Notes under the pieces: generated by a model
Database searches by the model: none
The model's input: the letters and a program-made list of their open reading frames with translations, nothing else
Told to the model about the DNA's origin: nothing
Part shown: one piece after another, positions 1 to 8,601 of the stretch
Numbering within the stretch: the stretch's first letter is position 1
Layout of the letters: each line of letters starts with the position of its first letter
Source: Auriscalpium vulgare
Taxonomy: Eukaryota > Basidiomycota > Agaricomycetes > Russulales > Auriscalpiaceae
NCBI GenBank assembly: GCA_019915015.1
Contig: JAHBBC010000050.1
Location: forward strand, 62,001 to 126,000
Length of the DNA stretch: 64,000 nucleotides
Direction: 5' to 3'
Translations under genes and position numbers: made by a program

Positions 1-32
1 GGCTGCAGTTAGAAAGGACAAAAGCAAAATGA

Positions 33-1629
33 TCAGACTAAGCCTCGCTCCAACTCGTCTGGAACCACAGATGATCCTCGTCCAAGATCTCTGTCCAACT
101 GGCTCTCATCCCAGGGAGGACTATTTTCTCTCTGGCTTGTCATCTCGCTCTCGGGCTCATCATCCGGAGGTGTCGATGCGCGCGGCAGAGATGAAGGCGT
201 CGATGCAGCGGTTGACATAGAGCCCGTGCGTGAGATGGAACGAGCGGGCGTAGCGGCGGCGACAACCAGAGGAGGATTCTGAAGGCGCGATATATTTTCA
301 CGGAGATCTTGAAGCTGCAGCTGAAGGTCATCGTCAAGTGCTTCCGACTTGCGGCGATACTCATCGTTCGTCCACAAGCCAATCTGCAGCTCACGAAAGA
401 GGCGGTCGTGGCGATCGCGAGCGTCTTGGCGAAGACTATTCATGTCATCGCGCAGCCTGTCGACAGCTTTGCGGATGTTCTCTTCCTTTGACACCGCAAA
501 GCTACGCCTGCCACATGAATTAGTCCACGTGCATTACCAACAACTAGTATTACTTACTCGATGGACTCCTTCAGTATGTCTTGAATGCCGGTGCGTGACG
601 TGGGCTTGAAGCGACCCTTCAAGCTCTCCAGCTTCTCTTCCGACAGGTGTGCGGGAGTCTTCTTCGCACTTGCTTGCGACGAGGGCGGCACGCGGTTCTC
701 TTTGGGAGTGTGTGGCGTCTGCGGTGGCGATCCCGGGCCGGGTGCGGTCGCAGAAGAGTCTTGCGCGAGAGGCGCCGGGCCATCGTGAACGCGTAGGACG
801 GGGTCTATGTCCTCTTCGCGCGGTTGCCGCACAGGTGGCGCGTCGTCGGGAGGCTGATAGTGCACTGTGCGGTGACCGTCCGGACCAACCCCAGTCGTGA
901 TGATGATCGGGTTTTCATTTGGGCGGGTGGCAAGGATCGCGTGAATTCGGGGGAAGACAGCGAACTCGGCCTCGATCTCCTCTGCACAGGATGTGTTAGC
1001 CTCCAGCGTGCTCATCGGAGATCACAAAATGAACTTACGCCAGATATTCTTGTGGCGTGCATCGGTATCCTCGGATGGGCCATCTGGCCCTATGTAGCAG
1101 ACCAAATACTCATCTGGACCATCGTCGGCATCACCTGTGTCGACGATGGCCTCATTCCCAGTGAGGACACCTCCACCCGTGCACTTAATGCGCCGAACCT
1201 TGGAGTGATAGGTGATGCGTAGCCTACACAAGCCTGTGAGCACGTATGAGGCATCCAATAAGGGTATGGACATACTGATTTATTTTCCCGAGCACCTTTG
1301 CTCCCAGACTGACGAAATCCGAGTCCGGAGCATCCTTCCAGAGGATGCGAGCAAGCCGCTGACCCGCTGCGACCTTACTTTCTCCGCTTTTCTTCTGGAA
1401 AGATGTCAGTAACAAAGCCCAGATGATGCGTGGGCCACCTGCATACCTCACCACGCTTGTTACCAAACATAACCTTGCGATTTTGCGGCTGTTCGAGCTC
1501 CGTGATGAGCTGCAGGAGCAGCTCATTTGGCTTCTTATTTGTGCCCCAGCTGATGTTCTCCTCACGGGATTTCTTGCCCGGAGCTGTCTCAGGCTGGTCG
1601 GAGTCCGAGCGGCCGCGTTTCCGGGGCAT
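33..1629 (-). CDS. Hypothetical protein, possible Myb/SANT-like N-terminus with C-terminal coiled coil
   Basis: Five exons read on the minus strand: 1629-1447, 1394-1276, 1223-1039, 981-558 and 507-33. Introns are 52, 52, 57 and 50 bp with GT-AG ends, and the total is 461 aa. The start ATG is followed by a basic, nuclear-signal-like stretch (MPRKRGRSDSD). Residues from about 30 to 120 are rich in Trp, Leu and basic residues and end in a TGGG motif, a layout resembling Myb/SANT-like DNA-binding proteins. That likeness is my inference, not a firm match. A proline-rich linker follows, then a charged helical stretch in the last exon (about residues 310-370) that looks like a coiled coil, then a Ser/Pro-rich tail. 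I recall similar proteins as multi-copy families in Agaricomycete genomes, sometimes near transposons. Its 5' half is exactly duplicated upstream. Function unknown. Confidence 0.7.
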
Positions 1630-1827
1630 TAAGAGAGTAGGAGAGTGTAGATTAAGGAGGTATCGCGAGGGAATGAGTGTGTGAGACACGAAGACGCCGC
1701 ACAACGCGAGCGTCACCTAAAGTCACACGATTGTCACACATCGGGTCACTTATGCCGCGGGCCGAATCGAAAACGAAAGGCGTTTGAAAACGAAACGGAA
1801 ACGAAAACGGTCTACTCTGAGCTCCCC
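786..1827. repeat. Tandem duplication, unit 1 (1,042 bp)
   Basis: This unit spans the promoter, exons 1-3 and the start of exon 4 of the hypothetical gene at 33-1629. It is followed directly by a second copy at 1828-2869 with a constant offset of 1,042 bp. All reading frames compared between the copies translate identically, so the copies look identical or nearly so. One base (t) is shared at 786, 1828 and 2870, so the junction has at most 1 bp of microhomology. Confidence 0.9.
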
Positions 1828-2671
1828 TGAACGCGTAGGACGGGGTCTATGTCCTCTTCGCGCGGTTGCCGCACAGGTGGCGCGTCGTCGGGAGGCTGAT
1901 AGTGCACTGTGCGGTGACCGTCCGGACCAACCCCAGTCGTGATGATGATCGGGTTTTCATTTGGGCGGGTGGCAAGGATCGCGTGAATTCGGGGGAAGAC
2001 AGCGAACTCGGCCTCGATCTCCTCTGCACAGGATGTGTTAGCCTCCAGCGTGCTCATCGGAGATCACAAAATGAACTTACGCCAGATATTCTTGTGGCGT
2101 GCATCGGTATCCTCGGATGGGCCATCTGGCCCTATGTAGCAGACCAAATACTCATCTGGACCATCGTCGGCATCACCTGTGTCGACGATGGCCTCATTCC
2201 CAGTGAGGACACCTCCACCCGTGCACTTAATGCGCCGAACCTTGGAGTGATAGGTGATGCGTAGCCTACACAAGCCTGTGAGCACGTATGAGGCATCCAA
2301 TAAGGGTATGGACATACTGATTTATTTTCCCGAGCACCTTTGCTCCCAGACTGACGAAATCCGAGTCCGGAGCATCCTTCCAGAGGATGCGAGCAAGCCG
2401 CTGACCCGCTGCGACCTTACTTTCTCCGCTTTTCTTCTGGAAAGATGTCAGTAACAAAGCCCAGATGATGCGTGGGCCACCTGCATACCTCACCACGCTT
2501 GTTACCAAACATAACCTTGCGATTTTGCGGCTGTTCGAGCTCCGTGATGAGCTGCAGGAGCAGCTCATTTGGCTTCTTATTTGTGCCCCAGCTGATGTTC
2601 TCCTCACGGGATTTCTTGCCCGGAGCTGTCTCAGGCTGGTCGGAGTCCGAGCGGCCGCGTTTCCGGGGCAT
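1828..2671 (-). pseudogene. 5' fragment of the duplicated hypothetical gene
   Basis: The copy has the same ATG (2671), the same first three exons and the same introns as the gene at 33-1629. It runs out of the duplicated unit in exon 4 and stops four codons later, after reading into the intact copy's promoter. It would encode only the DNA-binding-like N-terminal half and lacks the C-terminal coiled coil. It has its own promoter copy, so it could be transcribed. It is otherwise a broken duplicate. Confidence 0.75.
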
Positions 2672-2869
2672 TAAGAGAGTAGGAGAGTGTAGATTAAGGA
2701 GGTATCGCGAGGGAATGAGTGTGTGAGACACGAAGACGCCGCACAACGCGAGCGTCACCTAAAGTCACACGATTGTCACACATCGGGTCACTTATGCCGC
2801 GGGCCGAATCGAAAACGAAAGGCGTTTGAAAACGAAACGGAAACGAAAACGGTCTACTCTGAGCTCCCC
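1828..2869. repeat. Tandem duplication, unit 2 (1,042 bp)
   Basis: This is the second copy of the 786-1827 unit. Its left edge breaks the copied gene inside exon 4, just after the codons for DPVLRV. Its right edge abuts the truncated gag reading frame. It supplies a second copy of the promoter region with its repeated AACGAAA-type motifs (about 2807-2852). Confidence 0.9.
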
Positions 2870-5800
2870 TTATGGCGTGTACGTTGATTGTCTCAATATC
2901 GCCGAGTTCGAAGTCGCGCAACAGATAAGCGTCCGTAGGGACGCTATCTGCGAATTCCTCGTCGAACATCAGGCGAGCGGGGAAGTGCCCATCATTCGTG
3001 ATGGGGTGAGGTATTCCAGGGCGCATTGGGAGCCCCGTACCTCGCCAGCGTCGCAACCCGTCCGCCTGGTGCTGAGCGTACGTGAACCCGTACTCCCTGG
3101 GGTAACCGGCGAACTCGTTGCCATCGACGACTCCCGGCACCGTAGTCTGTGGGTTTGGGCCCGGTGCGTGACCGAGCGAAAGCGCGGCTCGCACCATGCT
3201 TTCGATCCCAGTTCCCGGGGAGTCAGGCGGGGAGTATGATCTTGGGGGCGCGACTCTGTTGACGCGGGATGGCCCTGGTATTGGGCGCGAGGGGCCTGGT
3301 ACAGGGTATGCAGGACCGGGCAATCCGATTGGGATCATCCGCTGCAGGTACCGTACGGCGTCCTCCCCCAATAGCCGTCCCAGGTCGACAGCCTGCTGTG
3401 TGGGGGCTGGCCCCAGCTCTACCAGTCCAGGCATGTCGTCAACGTCCGAGCCCGAGGTTGCGTTGTCCTCCTCGTCGCTTGCGGGTGTGGCTCTCATCGA
3501 GAACATGCGCATGCTTGCGAGACGGAGTGGGGGCCCCTCGTCATCCTCTGACGGGGGGTCTAGATATTCCATATCTTCGACGTAGTCGTCTGACGACGCC
3601 CAACGCTCCTCAGGAGTCTCTTTGTCGTCGTCGGCACGCTCATCGTCCCCAGGGGATGACTCGTTGCCCTGCGTCTCAGGTTCCCCCGATTGGTCGTCCT
3701 CCGAGTTGTCATCGACTACTCTAGAGGCAAACATGCGGGGTTTGCCGAATTGCGGGCAAGTGGGGTCACTCGAGTAGTGTCCCGTCTGTCCGCATCCAAA
3801 ACACGTTACAGGTTTACCATCCTTGCCTACCGCGGCACGGGGCTGTCCACCGGGACGGCCCTGTAGCTTCTGCGGGTGGGGGGTACTGTCGGGACGAGGT
3901 CTCTCTGGGCCACTTCCCGTGCGTGTCCGAGATGAGGATTGGCCGACCCGGGCGGTCTGAGTCTGTCCTCGGGACGGCCTCACCCGCCGCGCAGTCGCAC
4001 TCGAGGTCGCGGTCGACTTCCGGGTGTGTTCCACTGATTTATCAGTGGTGCGCGCGGGCGCCGTGCTCTGTCGCGAGTCGCGGAACTTGCTCATAATCTT
4101 GCTGCCTTCCTCGATTTCGAGTGAGGCTTCAAGGAGCGCGTTCATATCAGAGTATTCGGCCGACAGCCCGCGCACTCGCAGCAGTACATCGTTGTACTCC
4201 TCCGGAAGTCCGCTGAGGAACAGTCGTTTGAATGTATATTCATCCGGCTGTTCCACCATGCGTGAGGCTCGCTCCTTCAGTTCACTGAAGAATCCCGCAA
4301 TGCCTTTGCTTCGGGAAAAGCGCGACGCCATAAACCGGGACGCAGCCGTCTGTGCTGAGGCACGGTGGATGAATCGGGAGTACATCGCGGCGATGATGTC
4401 CTCGAATGTCCAGGCACGGTGTGCTCGGGTGGGGGCTTCCACCTCTTGGGTGTACCATCGGGCCGCTTCCCCGTCAAGGAAGGACCCGAGCAGAGCTACG
4501 CGTTCCGCATCACGGTCTGGCCCTGTGACGTGGTACAGTCTCATCCACCGCAATACTTTCCCAAGCCAGAGCTCCAACGTGTCGATGTCATCGACGCCGT
4601 TGTACGAACCGGGCATGGGTAGCTTGTAAGCTTTGGCCACTTGCGCGAGCAGAGCGGATGTCGGCTCGCCCACTTGTTCACGTATGAGTGCAGCCAAACG
4701 CTCTAGTGTATATACAGTGGCATTGCGGAGCCGTGGGGCTTCGACGCGGTTAGTGGTAGTGTCCTTAGGACGCAGATCCGCGGCGCCGTGACTGTGGTGT
4801 CCTACACGTCGCGCAATGTGGTCGCTGCGAACACTCTGCGGCTCTAAGCTCGCGTAGCGCGTGGACTGTGCAGTCATTGCGCTGATTGGTTCGTCGCGCG
4901 TGTATGATGGACCGTCTCCGTAGTGAGAATCATGGTCATCGCTGTCATCCTCCTCAGGAGAATGGCGGTCCGCGAATTGTATACGCCGACGAGGAGTATC
5001 TTTCCGCAATTGCGGTAGGAAGTGCTCGTGCACTCTCTGGCGGTGTCGATTAAGGCGGGCGGCCGCGCGAGTGCGCATGTCGAAATCGACTGCCGTCTCG
5101 CCGTCCTCACGGACCGGCCTGGTCCATCCACTGGATGGCACTCCCGCATCGTCCGCCGTAGTGTCGTACTTCAATCCCGCGCCTCGATTGGCAGCGGGGG
5201 GTTTCTCCTCAGGAGTAGTGCCCTGCATTTTTGACTCGATGGCGGCGAGCGACCTGTATGCGTTACTGATGCTGGTGGATGTCTCCTGCATGACCCCACG
5301 GGTCGCTTGCCAGAGTTCCTCCATCTGTTTCACGAACATCTCACTGCCCTGCAGCTGGTCGCGTACGTTGCCCATGAGCCTGTCCATCTCGAATGTATAC
5401 GGGATGTCCGCGTGGACCGGGCGGATCGTGTCCTCGACTTCCCGCTCGGAACGGGTCACTGATCCGCCTGATGGTGTTGGTCCGGCCGGTCCTCTCGCTC
5501 GCGAGGGACTGCCCAACCGCGCGTATGGGTTGCTGAAGTCATTCAGCGAATTGCGGGTGGCCCGGAGGATATCGTCGTCGAATGGGGCGACGTCAAAGTC
5601 CTCCTCCTCAGCCTGCCCTGAATCCTCAGATTCATTTTCGGGGGTAATCGCACGTCCTTTGCCTTTATCGGGCGGACGTGGCGATGTCTCGGATTCTTCC
5701 CGGGGATCACGGTGATCCACGGGATCAGGGAGTGCATCCGGAGGTATCGCCTCGGGCAGTACCGCGGGGGCAGAGCCACTCGTCGCCATTGGCATCGAGT

Positions 5801-5951
5801 TGCTCGTCGCCACAGGCGCAGAGCTGCTCGTAGCGGGGCCTCCAGACCGACTTCCCCTTCCCTCGGTATGCGAGGTAGAGGTACCAGAGACCCTTGCCAC
5901 TCGAGACGAGCGGCGAGGTTCTCCGGTGGGTGTGGGTTTCTTGGGTCCCAT
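2694..5951 (-). CDS. gag: Ty3/Gypsy-type retrotransposon Gag, truncated element without pol
   Basis: An uninterrupted frame of 1,085 codons starts at the ATG at 5951 (MGPKKPTPTGEPRR). An acidic, Ser/Pro-rich N-terminal third is followed by a retrotransposon Gag domain around residues 450-600, with blocks such as DGEAARWYTQEVEAP and LSGLPEEYNDVLLRVRGLS. A zinc knuckle, CFGCGQTGHYSSDPTC, follows (CX2CX4HX6C). It has the longer final spacing than the retroviral CX2CX4HX4C and is a form I recall from fungal Gags. The last recognisably Gag-like residues end at the junction at 2870. The final 57 codons or so are read from the promoter of the duplicated neighbouring gene. No protease, reverse transcriptase, RNase H or integrase follows. 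The element is therefore a gag-only remnant, although gag itself is intact up to the break. Confidence 0.85.
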   Translation of the reverse strand: MGPKKPTPTGEPRRSSRVARVSGTSTSHTEGRGSRSGGPATSSSAPVATSNSMPMATSGSAPAVLPEAIPPDALPDPVDHRDPREESETSPRPPDKGKGRAITPENESEDSGQAEEEDFDVAPFDDDILRATRNSLNDFSNPYARLGSPSRARGPAGPTPSGGSVTRSEREVEDTIRPVHADIPYTFEMDRLMGNVRDQLQGSEMFVKQMEELWQATRGVMQETSTSISNAYRSLAAIESKMQGTTPEEKPPAANRGAGLKYDTTADDAGVPSSGWTRPVREDGETAVDFDMRTRAAARLNRHRQRVHEHFLPQLRKDTPRRRIQFADRHSPEEDDSDDHDSHYGDGPSYTRDEPISAMTAQSTRYASLEPQSVRSDHIARRVGHHSHGAADLRPKDTTTNRVEAPRLRNATVYTLERLAALIREQVGEPTSALLAQVAKAYKLPMPGSYNGVDDIDTLELWLGKVLRWMRLYHVTGPDRDAERVALLGSFLDGEAARWYTQEVEAPTRAHRAWTFEDIIAAMYSRFIHRASAQTAASRFMASRFSRSKGIAGFFSELKERASRMVEQPDEYTFKRLFLSGLPEEYNDVLLRVRGLSAEYSDMNALLEASLEIEEGSKIMSKFRDSRQSTAPARTTDKSVEHTRKSTATSSATARRVRPSRGQTQTARVGQSSSRTRTGSGPERPRPDSTPHPQKLQGRPGGQPRAAVGKDGKPVTCFGCGQTGHYSSDPTCPQFGKPRMFASRVVDDNSEDDQSGEPETQGNESSPGDDERADDDKETPEERWASSDDYVEDMEYLDPPSEDDEGPPLRLASMRMFSMRATPASDEEDNATSGSDVDDMPGLVELGPAPTQQAVDLGRLLGEDAVRYLQRMIPIGLPGPAYPVPGPSRPIPGPSRVNRVAPPRSYSPPDSPGTGIESMVRAALSLGHAPGPNPQTTVPGVVDGNEFAGYPREYGFTYAQHQADGLRRWRGTGLPMRPGIPHPITNDGHFPARLMFDEEFADSVPTDAYLLRDFELGDIETINVHAIRGAQSRPFSFPFRFQTPFVFDSARGISDPMCDNRVTLGDARVVRRLRVSHTHSLAIPP

Positions 5952-6050
5952 GTTCGAAGGGTCGATATATTCGCTTTTAAATCCGGTGGGATTCAAAAAA
6001 GTGTAACGTCGATACCCTTGTACTCAGGTGGTCACGCCTGTAGAATCGTA

Positions 6051-6282
6051 CCCACGTATATCGACGTGGGCTGAGTATGATTCGATGGGGCGCGAGTAGT
6101 GAAAGTACAAAAGATGTCCTCTCCCAAGGAGAGGACGGATATATATATGCTACTCTTACATAATCCCATCCCATCAATGATCCGAGGCTGTTCCCCAGGA
6201 ACAGCCACTTCACCTCAGCCCAGCTCCGAACGTTACCTGGAACCCGCGGTTCCGCATATGCTGGTCGTCCAAGTAGGACGAC
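6051..6282. repeat. Array of five short perfect hairpins
   Basis: The stems are 6051-6057/6064-6070 (7 bp), 6116-6124/6128-6136 (9 bp, 3-nt loop), 6186-6194/6198-6206 (9 bp, 3-nt loop), 6239-6244/6248-6253 (6 bp, 3-nt loop) and 6263-6270/6275-6282 (8 bp, 5-nt loop). All are perfect inverted repeats and each has a different sequence. Short loops favour folding in RNA or single-stranded DNA. They lie in the presumed LTR upstream of gag. Confidence 0.8.
6138..6150 (-). promoter_or_regulatory. TATA-like element upstream of gag
   Basis: An alternating TA run on the minus strand lies about 190 bp upstream of the gag ATG, beside a 9-bp hairpin. Its place within the presumed LTR fits a retrotransposon promoter. 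Confidence 0.35.
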
Positions 6283-6478
6283 CGGTCCGAATACACTACA
6301 GGCAGACTGTGCCCAGCGCGCTGCGCTCTATAATGGTGGATGGCACCTGGCCGCGGGCAACCGCGAGGAGGCATAACCCTCGACACGTCAAGACTACCGG
6401 GTGCTCAACCGCCCGTCACCACTCAACGCCGGGGCTCTCTCTTGAGGGGGAGGGTGTAAGGCGGCTGCCTTCCAGAAG

Positions 6479-6518
6479 AATGAGGATAGGGTTAGGAGAA
6501 TGAGGATAGGGTTAGGAG
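6479..6518. repeat. Two tandem copies of a 20-bp unit
   Basis: The unit aatgaggatagggttaggag occurs at 6479-6498 and again at 6499-6518. A degenerate continuation (aagtaggggtta) follows. Each copy contains GGGTTAGG, which looks like part of a TTAGGG telomere repeat, but two copies are too few to call an interstitial telomere. Confidence 0.85.
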
Positions 6519-6560
6519 AAGTAGGGGTTATTGGTCAGCGAGGGGACATAGCGCGAGCGT

Positions 6561-7900
6561 GCCCGAGAGGACGGGCAGCTCTTTTCACACTGTACCTATT
6601 CCATCTCAATCGCAGACGGGATATTGTGTACTACGTGTGATCTAAGAGCCCCACACCCTTACAATAGGCATCTCGGTTTCTCCCTGCTCACCCTTTGGGC
6701 CTTCCAGGTTGGTGACCGTCATCAAAGCCGTCCGGGTCGGATCGGAGACCACCCAGAGGCAGACTTGCGATTTCTCGGGAGCATGTGGAGGCGGCTGTGG
6801 TCTTGACACCGTACTGCGTTGGGAGTTTGCCGTGCACGCGTTGGCAAGAGTCGGCGAGCTGCAGTGCAACGCGCGTCAACCATCTTTGTTCCGAAATTCG
6901 TAGCATGAGCCTGCTGAGGTTAGCGATCACGATCAATTATGGTCTTGTTAACAATCGAACACTATACATAGAGTAAGCTTATGTAAGGATATCGGTGAGC
7001 AGCTACCAAGTCACCAAGGCACACACCATCCTCGATTGACCCTCATCTTAGCAGCACCTCAGCCTCGGAAAACGTAGACTAACCACCCGAAACCAAATGC
7101 GAAGTGCAAGGTAGTCGGAGGTTCTGCAGAACTACTGCCGGCAAATGGTGAAAAGACTGGAGTCTAACTGATAGAACGTGCTTGCATCTCGCTACTATGA
7201 ACGACGTGGCGTAGGTCAGTGCAAGACATTTGCCAATGCGATCTGAATTGACTTGTCTGCTCTTCGAGGCTATACGGTGGATGTGACTTTGGGCAGGATG
7301 CAAGAGCGTCGATATGCATCTTCACATTGCCTCCGGAAACTCGCTTCTCCGGAATTTGGCCCTCTTGGGAGCGCTCTAAGCTCCTCTTCGCCGACTTTCG
7401 CTCCCTACTGCGATCGGCAATATATTGGGCTGTAGACTCGCTCAGCATTTACCCCTGCCGACCAGTACTTCTGATGGGTGGAGGGGCAAGCTTGCACATT
7501 TACCTTGTGCTTACCACTTCCCGTGACGGCGTAGAGCGGGCAGTCTGTGACTGAGTGCGCTCGTTAGTCAGAGCTTGGGTTCGCCCGTCAAAACTATTTA
7601 TATTTACAAGTAGGATCCGACTTTGTACGACCTTTGTCGATGTTCTAACTTACGAACCGCTTTATGACAGAAACCTAAGCCGGCGCGTGTCGTATGTGCA
7701 TGCACTGAAGCCCGCGCGCACGCCCCTGCGAACTTTGCCACCTCAATTGTAAGTGATTTATCATTTTGCAGCGCAGCGGGTTTGCGGCTGATGCGCGCCC
7801 GCCGCCCGTGCAAGTCGGCTGCTCGGTGACCACGGCTAATACACTTGTGCTTATTATAATCTGTCAAACATCATTGGCACCCAACCACACCCGCTGTCAA
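6561..7900. other. About 1.3 kb with no recognisable gene
   Basis: Only short, overlapping frames without spliceable continuity are seen on either strand. I recognise no protein, RNA gene or repeat. It lies between the retroelement remnant and the homeobox gene and may be decayed repeat sequence. Confidence 0.4.
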
Positions 7901-7901
7901 A

Positions 7902-8131
7902 TTATTTCCGAACGGCGACCGTGATACCCGGTCGTCGTGAGTTCACGGTGCTCAACATCCTGCGAAGTGCCTCATGGTCAATACCTTCGCAGGTGTACGT
8001 GTACCACAAGTGCTGCACGTTTGGTCCAGACCGTACATAGTCCAGACGCACACATACTGGTACCCCTGCATTTGCCTTAGATCCGCCGATGACCATAATC
8101 GCCCGTCCCCATTCTTTGAATCGTCCCACGC
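7902..8131 (-). CDS. Possible terminal exon of a small hypothetical gene
   Basis: A frame of about 76 codons ends in TAA at 7902 and follows an acceptor-like catgcag at 8132-8138. The translation (VGRFKEWGRAIMVIGG..., ending NSRRPGITVAVRK) has balanced composition and is not low-complexity, which suggests coding. I could not find a convincing upstream exon or an ATG for the full frame. The first in-frame ATG is at MVIGG. It may be a fragment of a broken gene. No family is recognised. Confidence 0.25.
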
Positions 8132-8138
8132 TGCATGA

Positions 8139-8601
8139 GAAATGTCCCAACCGATGTCATTGGCACGACACGCAGACTGGGAGAATTAGAACGAACGTGA
8201 GCAAGGCTACAACAAATTGCGACGAGGTTATATGAGTAATGTAACGGTGGCGCAGCAAGAGAGGCGAGGACAGAGGGCAATGCGGTGCAGGAAGAATAAA
8301 GAGATTAAATACGTGATGATTGTCAGGACGTGAGAAGCGGCTGGATGATATATGGCACGACGTGCGGGGTAGCACTAGCGCAGTCGCGAACACAAGCAGT
8401 GGAGCGTGAAACAGAGCATAACGAAGCGACGATATGCGGATTAGAAGGCGCATGTCCAGATTGGGCGCAAGTACTGTAGATGGAGAGTATATGTTATATG
8501 CATGGTGAAAACAGCGTGTCTCTTGATTTAGATACTGCGGGAATGGAATATGAGCGTCCATGTCACCGAAGTCATTGATAAGGTGAGAGAACTCACAATA
8601 A
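8139..8601. other. Non-coding stretch downstream of the homeobox gene
   Basis: No supported gene. It probably holds the 3' region of the triple-homeodomain gene. Confidence 0.4.

Larger units (their letters stand above)
6002..6560 (-). mobile_element. Probable 5' LTR/leader of the gag element (right boundary uncertain)
   Basis: On the minus strand this region lies directly upstream of gag. A TGT...-type terminus (on the plus strand) begins at 6002. A TATA-like run at 6139-6149 could place transcription start near 6110, about 160 bp upstream of the gag ATG. The region holds five perfect hairpins and a 20-bp tandem repeat. No second LTR is present in the window, so the boundaries cannot be fixed by comparison. 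I see no standard tRNA primer site starting with TGG beside it. Confidence 0.4.

Noticed and set aside
5952..5996. gag start upstream of 5951
   Set aside because: The open frame extends to 5996, but that codon is TTG. The first ATG (5951) gives a basic, Gag-like start.
5970..6001. tRNA primer-binding site next to the LTR
   Set aside because: The sequence after the presumed LTR end (ttgaatcccaccgg on the minus strand) does not start with TGG. Self-priming was considered, but the match to a transcript start is too weak.
6479..6518. Interstitial telomere repeat
   Set aside because: Only GGGTTAGG within a 20-bp unit, twice. There is no run of TTAGGG.
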